Positions 42,423 to 53,000 of a DNA stretch of 64,000 nucleotides are shown one piece after another. The stretch covers positions 7,463,333 through 7,527,332 of the forward strand of contig JAJEKV010000065.1 in assembly GCA_021234155.1 (NCBI GenBank), in the 5' to 3' direction. Position numbers and translations under genes: made by a program. Origin of the DNA: Isoetes taiwanensis. Its lineage: Eukaryota; Streptophyta; Lycopodiopsida; Isoetales; Isoetaceae. Numbering within the stretch: position 1 is the first letter of the stretch; the number at the start of each line of letters is the position of its first letter. The notes below the pieces were generated by a model, which was given only the letters and a program-made list of their open reading frames with translations, was not told the origin of the DNA and ran no database searches.

Positions 42423-42799
42423 GCAGCGATCAAGCACCCTCATCCTCGACCAAGCACCCTAAATTTGCCTGCCTTCCTTTTCATTGTAATCTTGCCTGCC
42501 TTCCTTTTCATTGTAATCGGCTATTCTTAGGGTTTACGTGCCCCTTTTTTTTAATATTTTTTGGACGTCACTTTTTTAGCCTTTTTTACGCCACTTTTTA
42601 GCCCTAAGATTGCATCATGAAATCTCGGCCGTCACATTTAGGGCGTGGTCCATTACTTGCACTAAAACATTATAATATAAGATATAAATACAATTCTACC
42701 GCACTTTAAATGTTTCGTTGATGTATTTTTGCCCCACAATTATACCAACAAACATAAACAATGCAAGAGAACAAATGGAACTAACCATATAGCCATTAA

Positions 42800-44190
42800 T
42801 CACTTGTGGATGCAGCTAGAGGACTAAAAAGGGGAGGGGCGACAACCCTGCGAGACCTCATAGAAGAGCAAACCCCGCCCGCACCACCCCTAAGAAGGAA
42901 CCTATTTGAAGATAGGGAACCCATGACCCCAGAGCAGGAAATAGCCCGTGATGAGGACGGATCCGAGCAGATAAAGGCATTACTATCCGCGCAAGCAGGA
43001 GTGGGTTCGTGGGCAATGCTGGGCTGCCGCAAAGCATCAGCTCCTGAGGGAAGGAAGGGACAAGAAGAGGAGCAAGAGAAGGAGATCCCCAGTCCGAATC
43101 TTCCGACTCAAGTTCGTGACTTCGACCACTGAGGAAGAGGAAGAACGTGCTCGAACCAACAGAGGGAAGGCGAGGAACACCCCGTGAGGGGACGACAAAG
43201 AGATACGTGGCCCTCGACTACCGTAAGAAGGTAGATTCCAAGACCGGGCAATTTATGGAAGGCCCGAACCAGAACAGTTCTCGTGGGAGAACAGGTCGAT
43301 TGGAAGCGAGAGGCATGGGTGGACTAAATGAGCGAAGTAACGGAAATGCTTATGGCATGAAGGATAAGGACAAAGGCGAGTTGCAACAGCCAACTTGAAA
43401 GGAGCCGGATTTGGTGGAAGGGTTATGCAAAGGCACACGGCTTAAAAGGGGATGCTTGTAAGTTCAGAAAGTTTGCTAAAGCCTTCAAAAGCGCCATTAC
43501 GTCCCCAAGGGAACATAAGTCCAAGATGATGCACGGCCGGTTTTACTGAGGTTGCGGCAAGGCAACAAATCAGTTCAGAAATATACTGAGGAATTCATGA
43601 GGCTAAAGGTCAGATGTGCGAAGTTGGGAGAGAAGCATGCAAGAGAAAGCTATATTGAGGGGCTGAATGAGGAGATCCGCAAGCTTGTGAGGGCAATAAA
43701 CCCTAGGACAAGATGCTCGCGGAATCCAAGGCTATAAGCTTGCGGGGTCGGGACCTCCAGAATAGCGGGCACAAGCGAAAAGATTCTTCGGGAGAAAGGC
43801 AAGGCGACAGGAAGCTATAGCCCCTGTGGCAGCCATCCAGTCCGGCTAGAGCCCCATATGGTGGGAACCCGGGGAAGCGGCAGGAGAAGAAGCAGGTGTC
43901 CTTCAAGGATAAGCAGGAGAGGTCAAACTACTCCAAAGCAAAGATCCCTTTTTGCAAGCCATGCCCAAGGAAAAGAGGCGGGAGTGCATAGAAAAGTTTG
44001 TGCTTCAGGTGCTTCCAGCCGGGCCATAGGACGCTGAACCGCCCCTACGTCATGAGTGCAGCCCTAGCGGAGTTGGGAGATTGGGACACCACTGACGGAC
44101 CACGGCGAAGAGGCCCGCGACTACATTGGTGTGAGTGTCACATCTTTGCCGCACTTAATAGATCTGAGAGCAAGCCGAGAGCGGTATAAG
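42800..44190 (+). pseudogene. Gypsy gag, frameshifted
   Basis: Structural protein of the particle. Coding-like pieces: ATTLRDLIEEQTPPAPPLRR (42,806-43,132 frame), a capsid part with GNKSVQKYTEEFMRLKVRC and YIEGLNEEIRKLV (43,552-43,700), and a zinc knuckle CFRCFQPGHRTLNR (about 43,999-44,040). In the knuckle the fourth ligand of C-x2-C-x4-H-x4-C is Arg (CGC instead of TGC), so the knuckle is broken as read. There are at least four frame changes. The start is uncertain because the Helitron-like insertion lies just upstream. Confidence 0.75.
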
Positions 44191-44700
44191 GTAATTTCCA
44201 CGGTAGGGAAGGCTAAAGCTAAGTCCTTCATAGTCTTGATAGACTGGGGAAGTAGCCATAACTTTGCATCCCCGTAATGGTTCGGATGTTGAAGTTGAAG
44301 CCGCTAAAGTCAAAGCCAAGACCCGTTGTTTTAGCAAGTGGTGCGATAAAGGCGTGACGGGCGGCAAGAGAATTAACCGACATCGACTTGCGGGGATTAA
44401 TATCGGATGGGAGCAGAGAAGTAATGGGCATTGGAAAGTATGACTTGATCATAGGAATGGAGTACCTTGGGCCCGGGGGCCATTATCGACTGTGGAAAGC
44501 GGAAGGTGACCTTCCCAACACACAGCGGCAAGATCATTGAGATAGCGGAGGTAAGGAAGTTGTTCCCATCATGCAGTGTATGTCTTCTAAGCGGCTGTTC
44601 AAGTGCATCAAGAGTGAGCAAGTGGCATATATCTTCAAGCTTGAGATTAGCGAGCGGAATCGAAGAAGCGAAGAAGACAAGGTGCTTCGGCAAGTTGCCG
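44191..44700 (+). pseudogene. Gypsy protease, frameshifted
   Basis: The aspartic protease active site reads LIDWGSSHNF at about 44,236-44,265; the usual D-S/T-G is D-W-G, so it is probably inactive or misread. It is followed by AIIDCGKRKVTFPT (about 44,473-44,515), typical of the stretch between PR and RT in plant gypsy elements. Stops and frameshifts separate the two. Confidence 0.65.
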
Positions 44701-45560
44701 GGCAGGTAGCTAAGGCGATCCGCGGAGTTCCATGATCTCTTCCCAGATGAGATCAAGCAGCTCCCTCCATATAGGGGAGTCGAGTGCGAAATAGCACTCG
44801 AACCAGGAACAAAGCCAACAAGCAAGGCTCCATATAGAATGACAACGGGAGTTGCCTGAGTTTGAAAAGCGATTCGCGGGGAGCTTTTTTCGACCTAGGT
44901 TTCATTAGACCTAGTGTCTCGCCGTTTGGAGCGCCCATTCTTTTTGTCAAGAAGAAGGATGGATCTTTGAGGATGTGCATAGACTATAGACAGTTGAATA
45001 AGCACACTATTAAGAACAAGTATGCGCTTCCAAGATCAGACGACTTGATGGATCAGCTCCAAGGTGCAAAGATCTTCTCCAAAATCGACTTAAGGTCAGG
45101 TTATCATCAGATCAGGATAAAGGAAGAAGATATCCATAAGACCGCTTTTTAACGCTTGGTATGGGCATTATGAGTTCACAAGAATGCCTTTCGACTTATC
45201 AAATGCCCCCATAGCGTTCATGAGGCTCATGAGCGATATCTTCGAGGAGTTCTGGACACCTTTGTGATTGTTTTCTTTGATGACATTTTGGTGTATAGCA
45301 GATCCCTTGAAGAGCACGTGCAACACTTGAGAAGAGTGCTAGAAAAGTTGAAGAGGCACGGTTATGCGCCAAGTTGTCGGGCGCCCTTGCTAAATGAAAA
45401 AGGTGGAGTATCTAGGTCATGTGATCTCTCAGCAGAAGGCATCTCAACAGAGACCCGCCAAGATTGAAGCCGATCATTCATTGGCGGGCGCCAAAGAATG
45501 TGCATGAAGTGAGGAAGTTTCCTCGCCTAGCTTGGTACTACGAGGAAGTTCGTGAAGAAC
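44701..45560 (+). pseudogene. Gypsy reverse transcriptase, frameshifted
   Basis: Copies RNA to DNA. Clear chromovirus RT motifs: [20 protein letters not shown], then [10 protein letters not shown], then [13 protein letters not shown] (44,908-45,140). Next come RMPFDLSNAP (about 45,182-45,212, another frame), the catalytic FFDDILVYS (about 45,274-45,300) and GHVISxEGIS in mixed frames (about 45,416-45,450). Both catalytic Asp of the final motif are kept. A single extra T near 45,150 and an indel near 45,250 account for most of the damage. Confidence 0.9.
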
Positions 45561-46075
45561 TTTGCTAAGATAGCAGCCCGGATTAATGCAGGGACGAGGG
45601 CGTAGAAGGTGAAAGATTGGGTAGAGCATTGGCACAAGAAAGCCCAAAAGGGGTTTGAATTGTTGAAGGAAGCTTTAACAACAGCCCCGCCTTAACCCGC
45701 CGGACCCGGGGAGAAAGATAAGCTTGTAGCAACAGATGCGTAGTAAGATAGCTATGTGTGCGGTGCTTATGCAAGAAGAGCGGTAGTAGCGTATGATTCT
45801 GGGGAAGATGAGCCACGCCGAGACGCGCTTACCCAACGCACGGCGAGGGAGTTGCTTGCGGTTGTCGGGGCATTAAGAATATGGAGGCATTATCTCTTGG
45901 GAAGGAAGTTCCAATTGGATACCACCACCATGAGCCTCCAATATGTATTCACGCAACCACACCTTAATCCGAGGCAGGCGGAGATGGATGGAGTTCCTCG
46001 AAGAATATGACTTTGATATAGTCTACAAGCCGGGAAGCTCAATGTAGCAGATGCGCTTTCAAGGCACCCCCCGAC
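45561..46075 (+). pseudogene. Gypsy RNase H, frameshifted
   Basis: Removes RNA from the hybrid. Motifs: LVATDA (about 45,726), the strand MCAVLMQEE in shifted frame, then ARELLAVVGALRIWRHYLLG (45,845-45,905), FTQPHLNPRQ (about 45,950-45,978) and DADALSRHP-like sequence near 46,050. These match the RNase H region between RT and integrase of plant chromoviruses. Confidence 0.8.
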
Positions 46076-46199
46076 AACTAGAGTGTGCTTTGCAATGCAA
46101 TTTCGGCGCTCTCCGGCTGACTTTGGTAAGAGGATTGAAGAGTCCTTGCCAAGCGGATGTGGATCTCGGGGAAGTATGGGCAAGCCTTCGAAGGAGGCC

Positions 46200-47260
46200 A
46201 GAACAGATAAAGAGCGGGGAGGCCTTCAAGCATTATAAGAAGGAAGGCAACCTGTTGTACCATAAGAACAAGTTGTGCGTGCGAATCATCGGTGTAAGGA
46301 AGTTGATCCTCCATGACACGCACAACAACCCAATAGCTGGCCATGCGGGATTCATGAAAACATATTTCAAAGTCTTGGCGGCAACTATTATTGGCCGGGA
46401 ATGAAGAAGCAAATAGCTCGCTACATCAAGGAATGTCGGCTATGCCCGGCCCGTGACCAAGGCGGGCGGCACCAATTCGGGGCATTAGAGCCATTAGCGG
46501 TGCCAAACGCCAAGTGGGAGGTAATCAGCATGGATTTCATCGGGACTCCCAAAACGGCCGAGAGGCAAGGATGCCTTGATGGTAGTGGTCGACAAGTTGT
46601 CGAAGATGGCACATTTTGTGCCTTGCGGAACCACAGATACTGACCATGGATACAAAGCAAAGCTCTTCACCAAAGAGATCTTGGGCTTCATGGCATGCCA
46701 AGGAGATCATCTCCGGTGGGGATCGAAGTTCATGAGTGCCTTTTGGCAAGACCTCTTTGCGGCGATCGGGCACGGCTATCCATGAGCACGGCATATCATC
46801 CTCAGACGGATGGCGAGACGGAGGCGGACCAACAGGATTTTAGAGGACATCTCTGAAACTATATGCGGAATAAGCAAAGTATGTGGGAAGAATTTATTCA
46901 CTTGGTGGAGTTTGCATACAATAGCACCAAGCGGAATCATCCCAAATGTCGCCGTTTATGATCAATTACGGCTATCGTGCCTAACTCGGACACTTGGCAC
47001 AACCCGTGTCAAAAGTGGAAGTTTCGCAGCTGATGTTGGCGGATATGCGGCGGCTTCGTGGAGGAGGTTAGAGGGTATCGCTAGCGGCAAGAAGTCGACA
47101 AAAGAGCATCACGCAAGCAAGCATCGAGCGATAAGAGAGTTCAAAGTTGGAGATGATGTTTGGCTCAAGATCAAGGTGAAGCGAGAGGCAAAGCTTCGGG
47201 ATCGGCAATTGCAAGAAGCTTGCTCCAAGGTGGGCCGGACCTTTCAGGAATAGTCGAGAA
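46200..47260 (+). pseudogene. Gypsy integrase, frameshifted
   Basis: Inserts the cDNA. The HHCC finger is seen as LHDTHNNPIAGHAGFMKTYF (about 46,307-46,366) and ARYIKECRLC (about 46,417-46,446). The catalytic core starts with WEVISMDFIG (46,518-46,547, first Asp), then MVVVDKLSKMAHFVP (about 46,576-46,620), KFMSAFWQDLF (about 46,727-46,760) and AYHPQTDGETE-like sequence (about 46,790-46,830, mixed frames). The C-terminal region continues to about 47,250 with EFKVGDDVWLKIK. At least three frame changes. Confidence 0.85.
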
Positions 47261-47610
47261 ACTAGGTAATCAAGCCTACAAGCTAGACTTGCCGGACACA
47301 CCTAAAGATTCATAAGGTCTTCCACGTGAGTTTTTGAAGAAGCACACCCCAAATCCGGCGAAGTCTTGGATTCGCCAACATTGTTGGAAATGATGGAGGA
47401 ACAATTTGGAAATAGTTCAGAATTGATTCTTGATAAAGCTTTCAAGAAAACGAGGAGATCGAGAATTCCTCCAAAGATTTGGTCAAGTGGAAACACTTAC
47501 CGGTGGAAGACGCGACGTGGGTACTTAAGAAAGATTTAGTAAGGCTGATATCCACGGTTTATGGAGCAATGGGACGGCAAGGTCATCTCCGAAGAAATCG
47601 GCTCAGGCAT
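47260..47610 (+). pseudogene. Chromodomain-like C-terminus of the gypsy polyprotein
   Basis: After a GNQAYKLDLP stretch (about 47,267) and a HKVFHVS-like block, the end reads KTRRSRIPPKIxxKWKHLPV and EDATWVLKKDLVRL in mixed frames (about 47,450-47,545). The W-K-x-L-P...A-T-W-E order is that of the integrase-linked chromodomain that steers chromoviruses to heterochromatin. That agrees with an insertion into satellite DNA. Confidence 0.7.
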
Positions 47611-48484
47611 GTCGATTTGTGTAGGTTAATTCTTGTGTAGTTAAGGTTAATCTACGCATGCCACCTACGCTTAGTATGGGTCGCATGCGTTGTTACCGGC
47701 GATGGGACCACTACGGTGATCTCTAGGGTTGGTGTAATGTCAATGTAGGCATGACCACGTTTCCGGCTTTAGGCAGTGGAAGGTAGATTAGAAAGTCTAC
47801 TCTGTCCCGTCCACTAAGTAGGCGACCTCGAGAGAAAGGAGGTCATTGAGGAATGCATTGATAGGAAAAGCACCTTTAGCCCCATATATGCTTTGATAGG
47901 AGGAATCTATCCTTCAGCCCACGCGAGAAGGATATCCTCCATATTTGGGCAACTAGAGGTGTAGGCATGAGCGGCATATAGGCATGTAGGATTTGTCTCC
48001 GGCCATAATGGAAGATTCACCCTCTTCCCTACGTAGGAGATTAGCCATGCATCCATGTAGATAGGTGGGGTGGTCACCATATAACCAAAAATTTTAATTA
48101 ATAATTAAATGGTACTAACATTAGTGTCGAGCCCGAGGCAAGTGAAGCTCGGGAGGGCAAGGAGGTGGGACTTTAAGACTTGCAACACAAATTTTGTTGG
48201 AATGTGTTGCAAGGAAATGAAGAGTACCTCGGACGTAATTTTAAAAATTTTGATAAACTTAATCGTAATGTTAAGTGAAGTTTGGAGTAATCTGTTTAGT
48301 AATGTTGTGAATTGATAAGTTATTCCATAATATAATGATGTGATAATGTCATAAAAATATTACCTTAAGGTAATTTTAATAAATGTGTAGGAATTAGAGT
48401 AAGTAATGTCGTATGTATGGGTTGATTGCGAGTTACGATAATCCCAAGGTGGGGAGACCCATCGATGCGGGACGACATCATTTC
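47611..48484. other. Gypsy 3' untranslated region
   Basis: No frame of note. It holds CTACGCTTAGTATGG and AGTAGGCGACC words and, near 48,450-48,490, two copies of AAGGTGGGGAGA; the second is the PPT. Confidence 0.6.
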
Positions 48485-48497
48485 AAGGTGGGGAGAA
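48485..48497 (+). other. Polypurine tract
   Basis: AAGGTGGGGAGAA directly precedes the TGTGACG start of the 3' LTR; the primer for plus-strand synthesis. Confidence 0.8.
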
Positions 48498-50045
48498 TGT
48501 GACGTTCCCAAAGGTAAGATCGCCCGGGGCGTATACCGTCTTTGCCCGCCGTCCCTGCGTACGCCACTCCGTGATGTAGCCGGTGAGTAGCCCTAGGGGC
48601 AACTTGCGAGAAAATATGTGCAACTATTAATGTGCACATTTTCCAATGTACACATTAATGGGGCACACATTTCCAAGTGGACACTTCATGCCAAGTGGGC
48701 CACACCCATAGGTGCAATTAATGTGCACATTTTCCAATGTACACATTAATGTGGGCACACATTTCCATGTGTGCACATTTGGCCACCTAGCCCTTAAAGG
48801 CAAGTGGGCCCATTTCAATTATCCCACATGCCAAAAGGGGATAATTGGAAACCCTAGCCAACCCCTTGTCTATATGGGGTAGGAAACCCTAACTAACCCA
48901 ATTTTCGATTTTAGGGCTTTGGGAACTACGTTTTTGGCTGCCTCAACGACCAAACCGCATCCGAACTCCGCACGGGAGAATTGCATCCTTAGTTCCTCTA
49001 GATTCGGCGTTTGGGGAGGATGGTCGAGCTCGGTCGGGAGGAGCCCCTCAAGGATGGGGTATTTGGCCAATTAGATAGTCTAAACCCTATTTTTAGTCAT
49101 TGAATGGGTAGGTTTAGCCTATTAGATTGCCCATAGTAGCCCTCTAGATCTCTAGATAGCAGATTCTAACTAAAGAACCTAACTCTATGTTGTAGATTAG
49201 ATTTAGTTCTTTAGTTCTCTCAGAAAATATATGGATGATGCATCTCTATGAACTCCTTGTATTGGGAAGGGGGGTAGAGACCTAAAGCTTTGTAGTTGAT
49301 GCTCCTTGAGTAGCCTCTCTAGCACACTGTAGATGACAAGGAAGCACAAAAGCCACAAACGGTTGTGGGTGAAGGCAGGCCCGGCTTATAAAGGTTCATG
49401 GACTCTTGAGCGACCCTTATGGTGTGTTAGTGCTGCCGGGGGTTGTGATTAGGTCAAATGGAGTTTTGCCCCTGAGTGAGGTGGTGAATATGACCTTCCA
49501 TTGAGTTCAAGTAGAATATCACACCAAACAACAAATTGTAGATCTCTGGAGGGAGAGATCCCTACCGCCCCATCGAACGGGGAGATGTAACGGGATAAGC
49601 CCCTTGGCTATGCATCATTTGGAAAAGTGTTAAGACTTTTCAACCTACGTGCCAAAAAATCTGGGAAGGAGAAATAAGCCATGTTCATATGCTAGCCAAA
49701 TCCATTTTAGATCAGCTTTTAAGATGAAGACACCATCAAACAATGAAGGATGGGTAGGATTCCCTATGTGATGTGCCAAGTAATCTATACCAATGGTAAA
49801 GGTAGGTGGAGGACCAACCAATGGTAATGGTAATGCACAAGTTGCATAAGCATGGCAACACAACCAAGAATCAATGCTAGATCAAAACATATTGAGATCC
49901 AATGACCCTTTGTCTCTAAAAAAAAGATTCTTGTGACGGAAGACATGGTAGCAGATTTTCTTACAAAACGCCTACCAAAAGACAAAGCTGGTTTGGGGGA
50001 TGAAAGTTTGAACATAGAAGATTGTCCGATAGGAGTAGGGGATAA
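48498..50045 (+). repeat. 3' LTR of the gypsy chromovirus
   Basis: Starts TGTGACGTTCCC and matches the 5' LTR. It has an extra ~100 bp (about 48,705-48,805) that duplicates the ATTAATGTGCACATTTTCC region. From about 49,500 the LTR is interleaved with satellite sequence (see the mosaic entry), so its end is inferred from LTR words such as TAGGG next to the satellite GATAAGAGGGAG near 50,035-50,045. Confidence 0.75.
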
Positions 50046-50060
50046 GAGGGAGTGTTAATG
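49497..50060. other. LTR/satellite mosaic, probable consensus artefact
   Basis: Blocks of 10-60 bp alternate between the 3' LTR and the ~1.31 kb satellite, each series in its normal order. Satellite: ATCACACCAAACAACAAATTG, ATTTGGAAAAGTGTTAAGAC, TTTTAGATCAGCTTTTAAG and CCAAGTAATCTATACCAATG. LTR, in between: GATCCCTACCGCCCCATC, AAGCCATGTTCATATGC and TAGGATTCCCTATGTGATGTG. The two parents are not homologous, so ordinary recombination cannot make this; a consensus built from mixed reads can. Confidence 0.8.
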
Positions 50061-53000
50061 AATGGGATTCCCCAAGTTATACGTGCACGCAGAAACCGGT
50101 CATGCATTCTCGCCACATTATCCATAAGCCACATAAGCTGGTCCACCTCATTGATCCATATCTCCAATGGCCATGTCCTTTCCCAAGAGACATGCCCTCA
50201 TGACTTTTTCATATACTCTTTCACCGCTTACATAAATTGTCCTATTTTCCATATTTCAATACAGTTCAACTCAAGCATTGCACGACTACGAGGGAGCCCT
50301 TCCAGTCTGCTGCTACTGTCTCTCAAGGCAGTTCTATATTCTCAAATTCATACATGAATATATGATTCCAAAATCTATTCAATTTTGTATGATTATATAA
50401 GATTCTCGTTTTTACGCCATATGCATCATATTTAATTTCAGGATGAAGCGACTAGATCTGACTCATGACTTTATCTTCCATAGGATGTTATTTCAATATT
50501 TAGATTCATAATTCATTTGTGCCATCTACAAAAGCATAAATTCCAATACAACACAATTAATTCTCATGCTAAGCAACTGAACACACCTAACAACAACAAT
50601 TTCGCATACATCGCAACTTTTTCCGTTCCTCGCAATATGACACTACTCATGCCCGGCACCGTTACCATATAAATTGAAGCAAAAACTATAATAAAATGCA
50701 TACCCACATATTGCAAGACACACCCATTATGCAAATGACACAAGGAAGTTTATTAAAGTATAAAATCCAACAAATAGCTGTAGTCTAAATGGGAAACTGC
50801 AAGGCAGTAACTGCCCAAGGGTTATTACAAATGGAGTTTTAACAGACTTATACAACTTTTTTTTTTTTGTGTAGTTATCACACCAAACAACAAATTGTTT
50901 CGACAGATCTGATACCGCCTACCTTAACTTAAATCGTTGATGCCATTTGGAAAAGTGTTAAGACATCTTGACTCTGGTGGACGAAAATCTTGGAAGGAGA
51001 AATGCCTTTCGCTAATAAAGATTTTAGATCAGCTTTTAAGATGAAGACACGATCAAACAATGAAGGATCGACCCTTTCGACCGCTGCCAAGTAATCTATA
51101 CCAATGGTAAAGGTAGGCCGCACAACCAATGGTAATGGTAATGCACAAGTTGCATAAGCATGGCAACACAACCAAGAATCAATGCTAGATCAAAACATAT
51201 TGAGATCCAAAGACCACTTTGTAAATAAAAAAAAGATTCTTGTGACGGAAGACATGGTAGCAGATTTTCTTACAAAACGTCTACCAAAAGACAAATTCGT
51301 TTTATGCAGATAAAGCCTGAACATAGAAGATTGTCTGATAGGCATCGGATAAGAGGGAGTGTTAACAGAATGGGATTCCCCAAGTTATACGTGCCTGCAA
51401 ACCGTCATGCATTCTGCCACATTATCCATAAGCCACATAAGCTGGTCCACCTCATTGATCCATATCTCCAATGGCCATGTCCTTTCCCAAGAGACATGCC
51501 CTCATGACTTTTCATATACTCTTTCACCGCTACATAAATTGTCCTATTTTCCATATTTCAATACAGTTCAACTCAAGCATTGCACGACTACGAGGGAGCC
51601 CTTCCAGTCTGCTGCTACTGTCTCTCAAGGCAGTTCTATATTCTCAAATTCATACATGAATATATGATTCCAAAATCTATTCAATTTTGTATGATTATAT
51701 AAGATTCTCGTTTTCTGCCATATGCATCATATTTAATTTCGTGGATGAAGCGACTAGATCCGACTCATGACTTTATCTTCCATAGGATGTTATTTCAATA
51801 TTTAGATTCATAATTCATTTGTGCCATCTACAAAAGCATAAATTCCAATACAACACAATTAATTCTCATGCTCTGGCAACCTAAACACACCTAACAACAA
51901 CAATTTCGGGCTACATCTGCAACTTTTCCGTTTCCACTTGGGAGGAAAATAATATGACACTACTCATGCCCAAGACCGCTACCATATAAATTGAAGCAAA
52001 AACTATAATAAAATGCATACCCACATATTGCAAGACACACCCATTATGCAAATGACACAAGGAAGTTTATTAAAGTATAAAATCCAACAAATATTTGTAG
52101 TCTAAATGGGGCGCAAGGCAAGAATCGCCCAAGGGTTATTACAAATGGAGTTTTAACAGACTTATACAACTTTTTTTTTTGTGTAGTTATCACACCAAAC
52201 AACAAATTGTTTTCGGACAGATCCGACACCGCCTACCTTAACTTAAATCGTTGATGCCATTTGGAAAAGTGTTAAGACATCTTGACTCGTGGATTAAAAA
52301 TCTTGGAAGGAGAAATGCCTTTTCGCTAATAAAGATTTTAGATCAGCTTTTAAGATGAAGACACGATCAAACAATGAAGGATCGAACCCTTCGACCAGCC
52401 GCCAAGTAATCTATACCAATGGTAAAGGTAGGCCGCACAACCAATGGTAATGGTAATGCACAAGTTGCATAAGCATGGCAACACAACCAAGAATCAATGC
52501 TAGATCAAAACATATTGAGATCCAAAGACCACTTTGTACCTAAAAAAAGATTCTTGTGACGGAAGACATGGTAGCAGATTTTCTTACAAAACGCCTACCA
52601 AAAGACAAATTCGTTTTATGCGCATAAAGCCTGAACATAGAAGATTGTCCGATAGGCATCGGATAAGAGGGAGTGTTAACGTAATGGGATTCCCCAAGTT
52701 ATACGTGCTCGCAAACCCGTCATGCATTTCGCCACATTATCCATAAGCCACATAAGCTGGTCCACCTCATTGATCCATATCTCCAATGGCCATGTCCTTT
52801 CCCAAGAGACATGCCCTCATGACTTTTCATATACTCTTTTCACCTGCTACATAAATTGTCCTATTTTCCATATTTCAATACAGTTCAACTCAAGCATTGC
52901 ACGACTACGAGGGAGCCCTTCCAATCTCAAGCCATTTGTTCTCTCAAGGCGCTTCTATATTCTCAAATTCATACATGAATATATGATTCCAAAATCTATT

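Larger units (their letters stand above)
38186..42682 (-). mobile_element. Helitron-like element with captured gene fragments (~4.5 kb)
   Basis: On the minus strand the 3' end has a perfect 7-bp hairpin GCCCAGCAACGCTGGGC (38,197-38,213) followed a few bases later by CTAG and then T, the classic Helitron 3' terminus (hairpin, CTRR, insertion between A and T). The 5' end is not certain; ATCTTATATTATAATG at about 42,682 fits a TC start after an A. The body carries PPR, rhodanese and F-box/kelch pieces, all on the minus strand, as expected of a gene-capturing Helitron. It sits between cassette B and gag of the gypsy element. No Rep/helicase was seen, so it is non-autonomous. Confidence 0.55.
32374..50045 (+). 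mobile_element. Ty3/gypsy chromovirus, ~17.7 kb, with nested insertion
   Basis: Order: 5' LTR (32,374-33,933), PBS, two unidentified cassettes (34.1-38.1 kb), a Helitron-like insertion (38,186 to about 42,682), gag, protease, reverse transcriptase, RNase H, integrase, chromodomain-like tail, a 0.9 kb untranslated region, PPT (48,485-48,497) and 3' LTR (48,498 to about 50,045). The domain order PR-RT-RH-INT and the chromodomain place it in the chromovirus branch. It lies in the ~1.31 kb satellite, with GGGAG on both sides as a likely 5-bp target duplication. The right end is blurred by a mosaic sequence. Every ORF is frameshifted as read. Confidence 0.85.

Noticed and set aside
42246-42443. 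Minus-strand 65-codon frame upstream of the F-box exon as a gene
   Set aside because: It begins downstream of a TATA box and reads like 5' untranslated or unrelated sequence; no family recognised and it is not in frame with the F-box exon.
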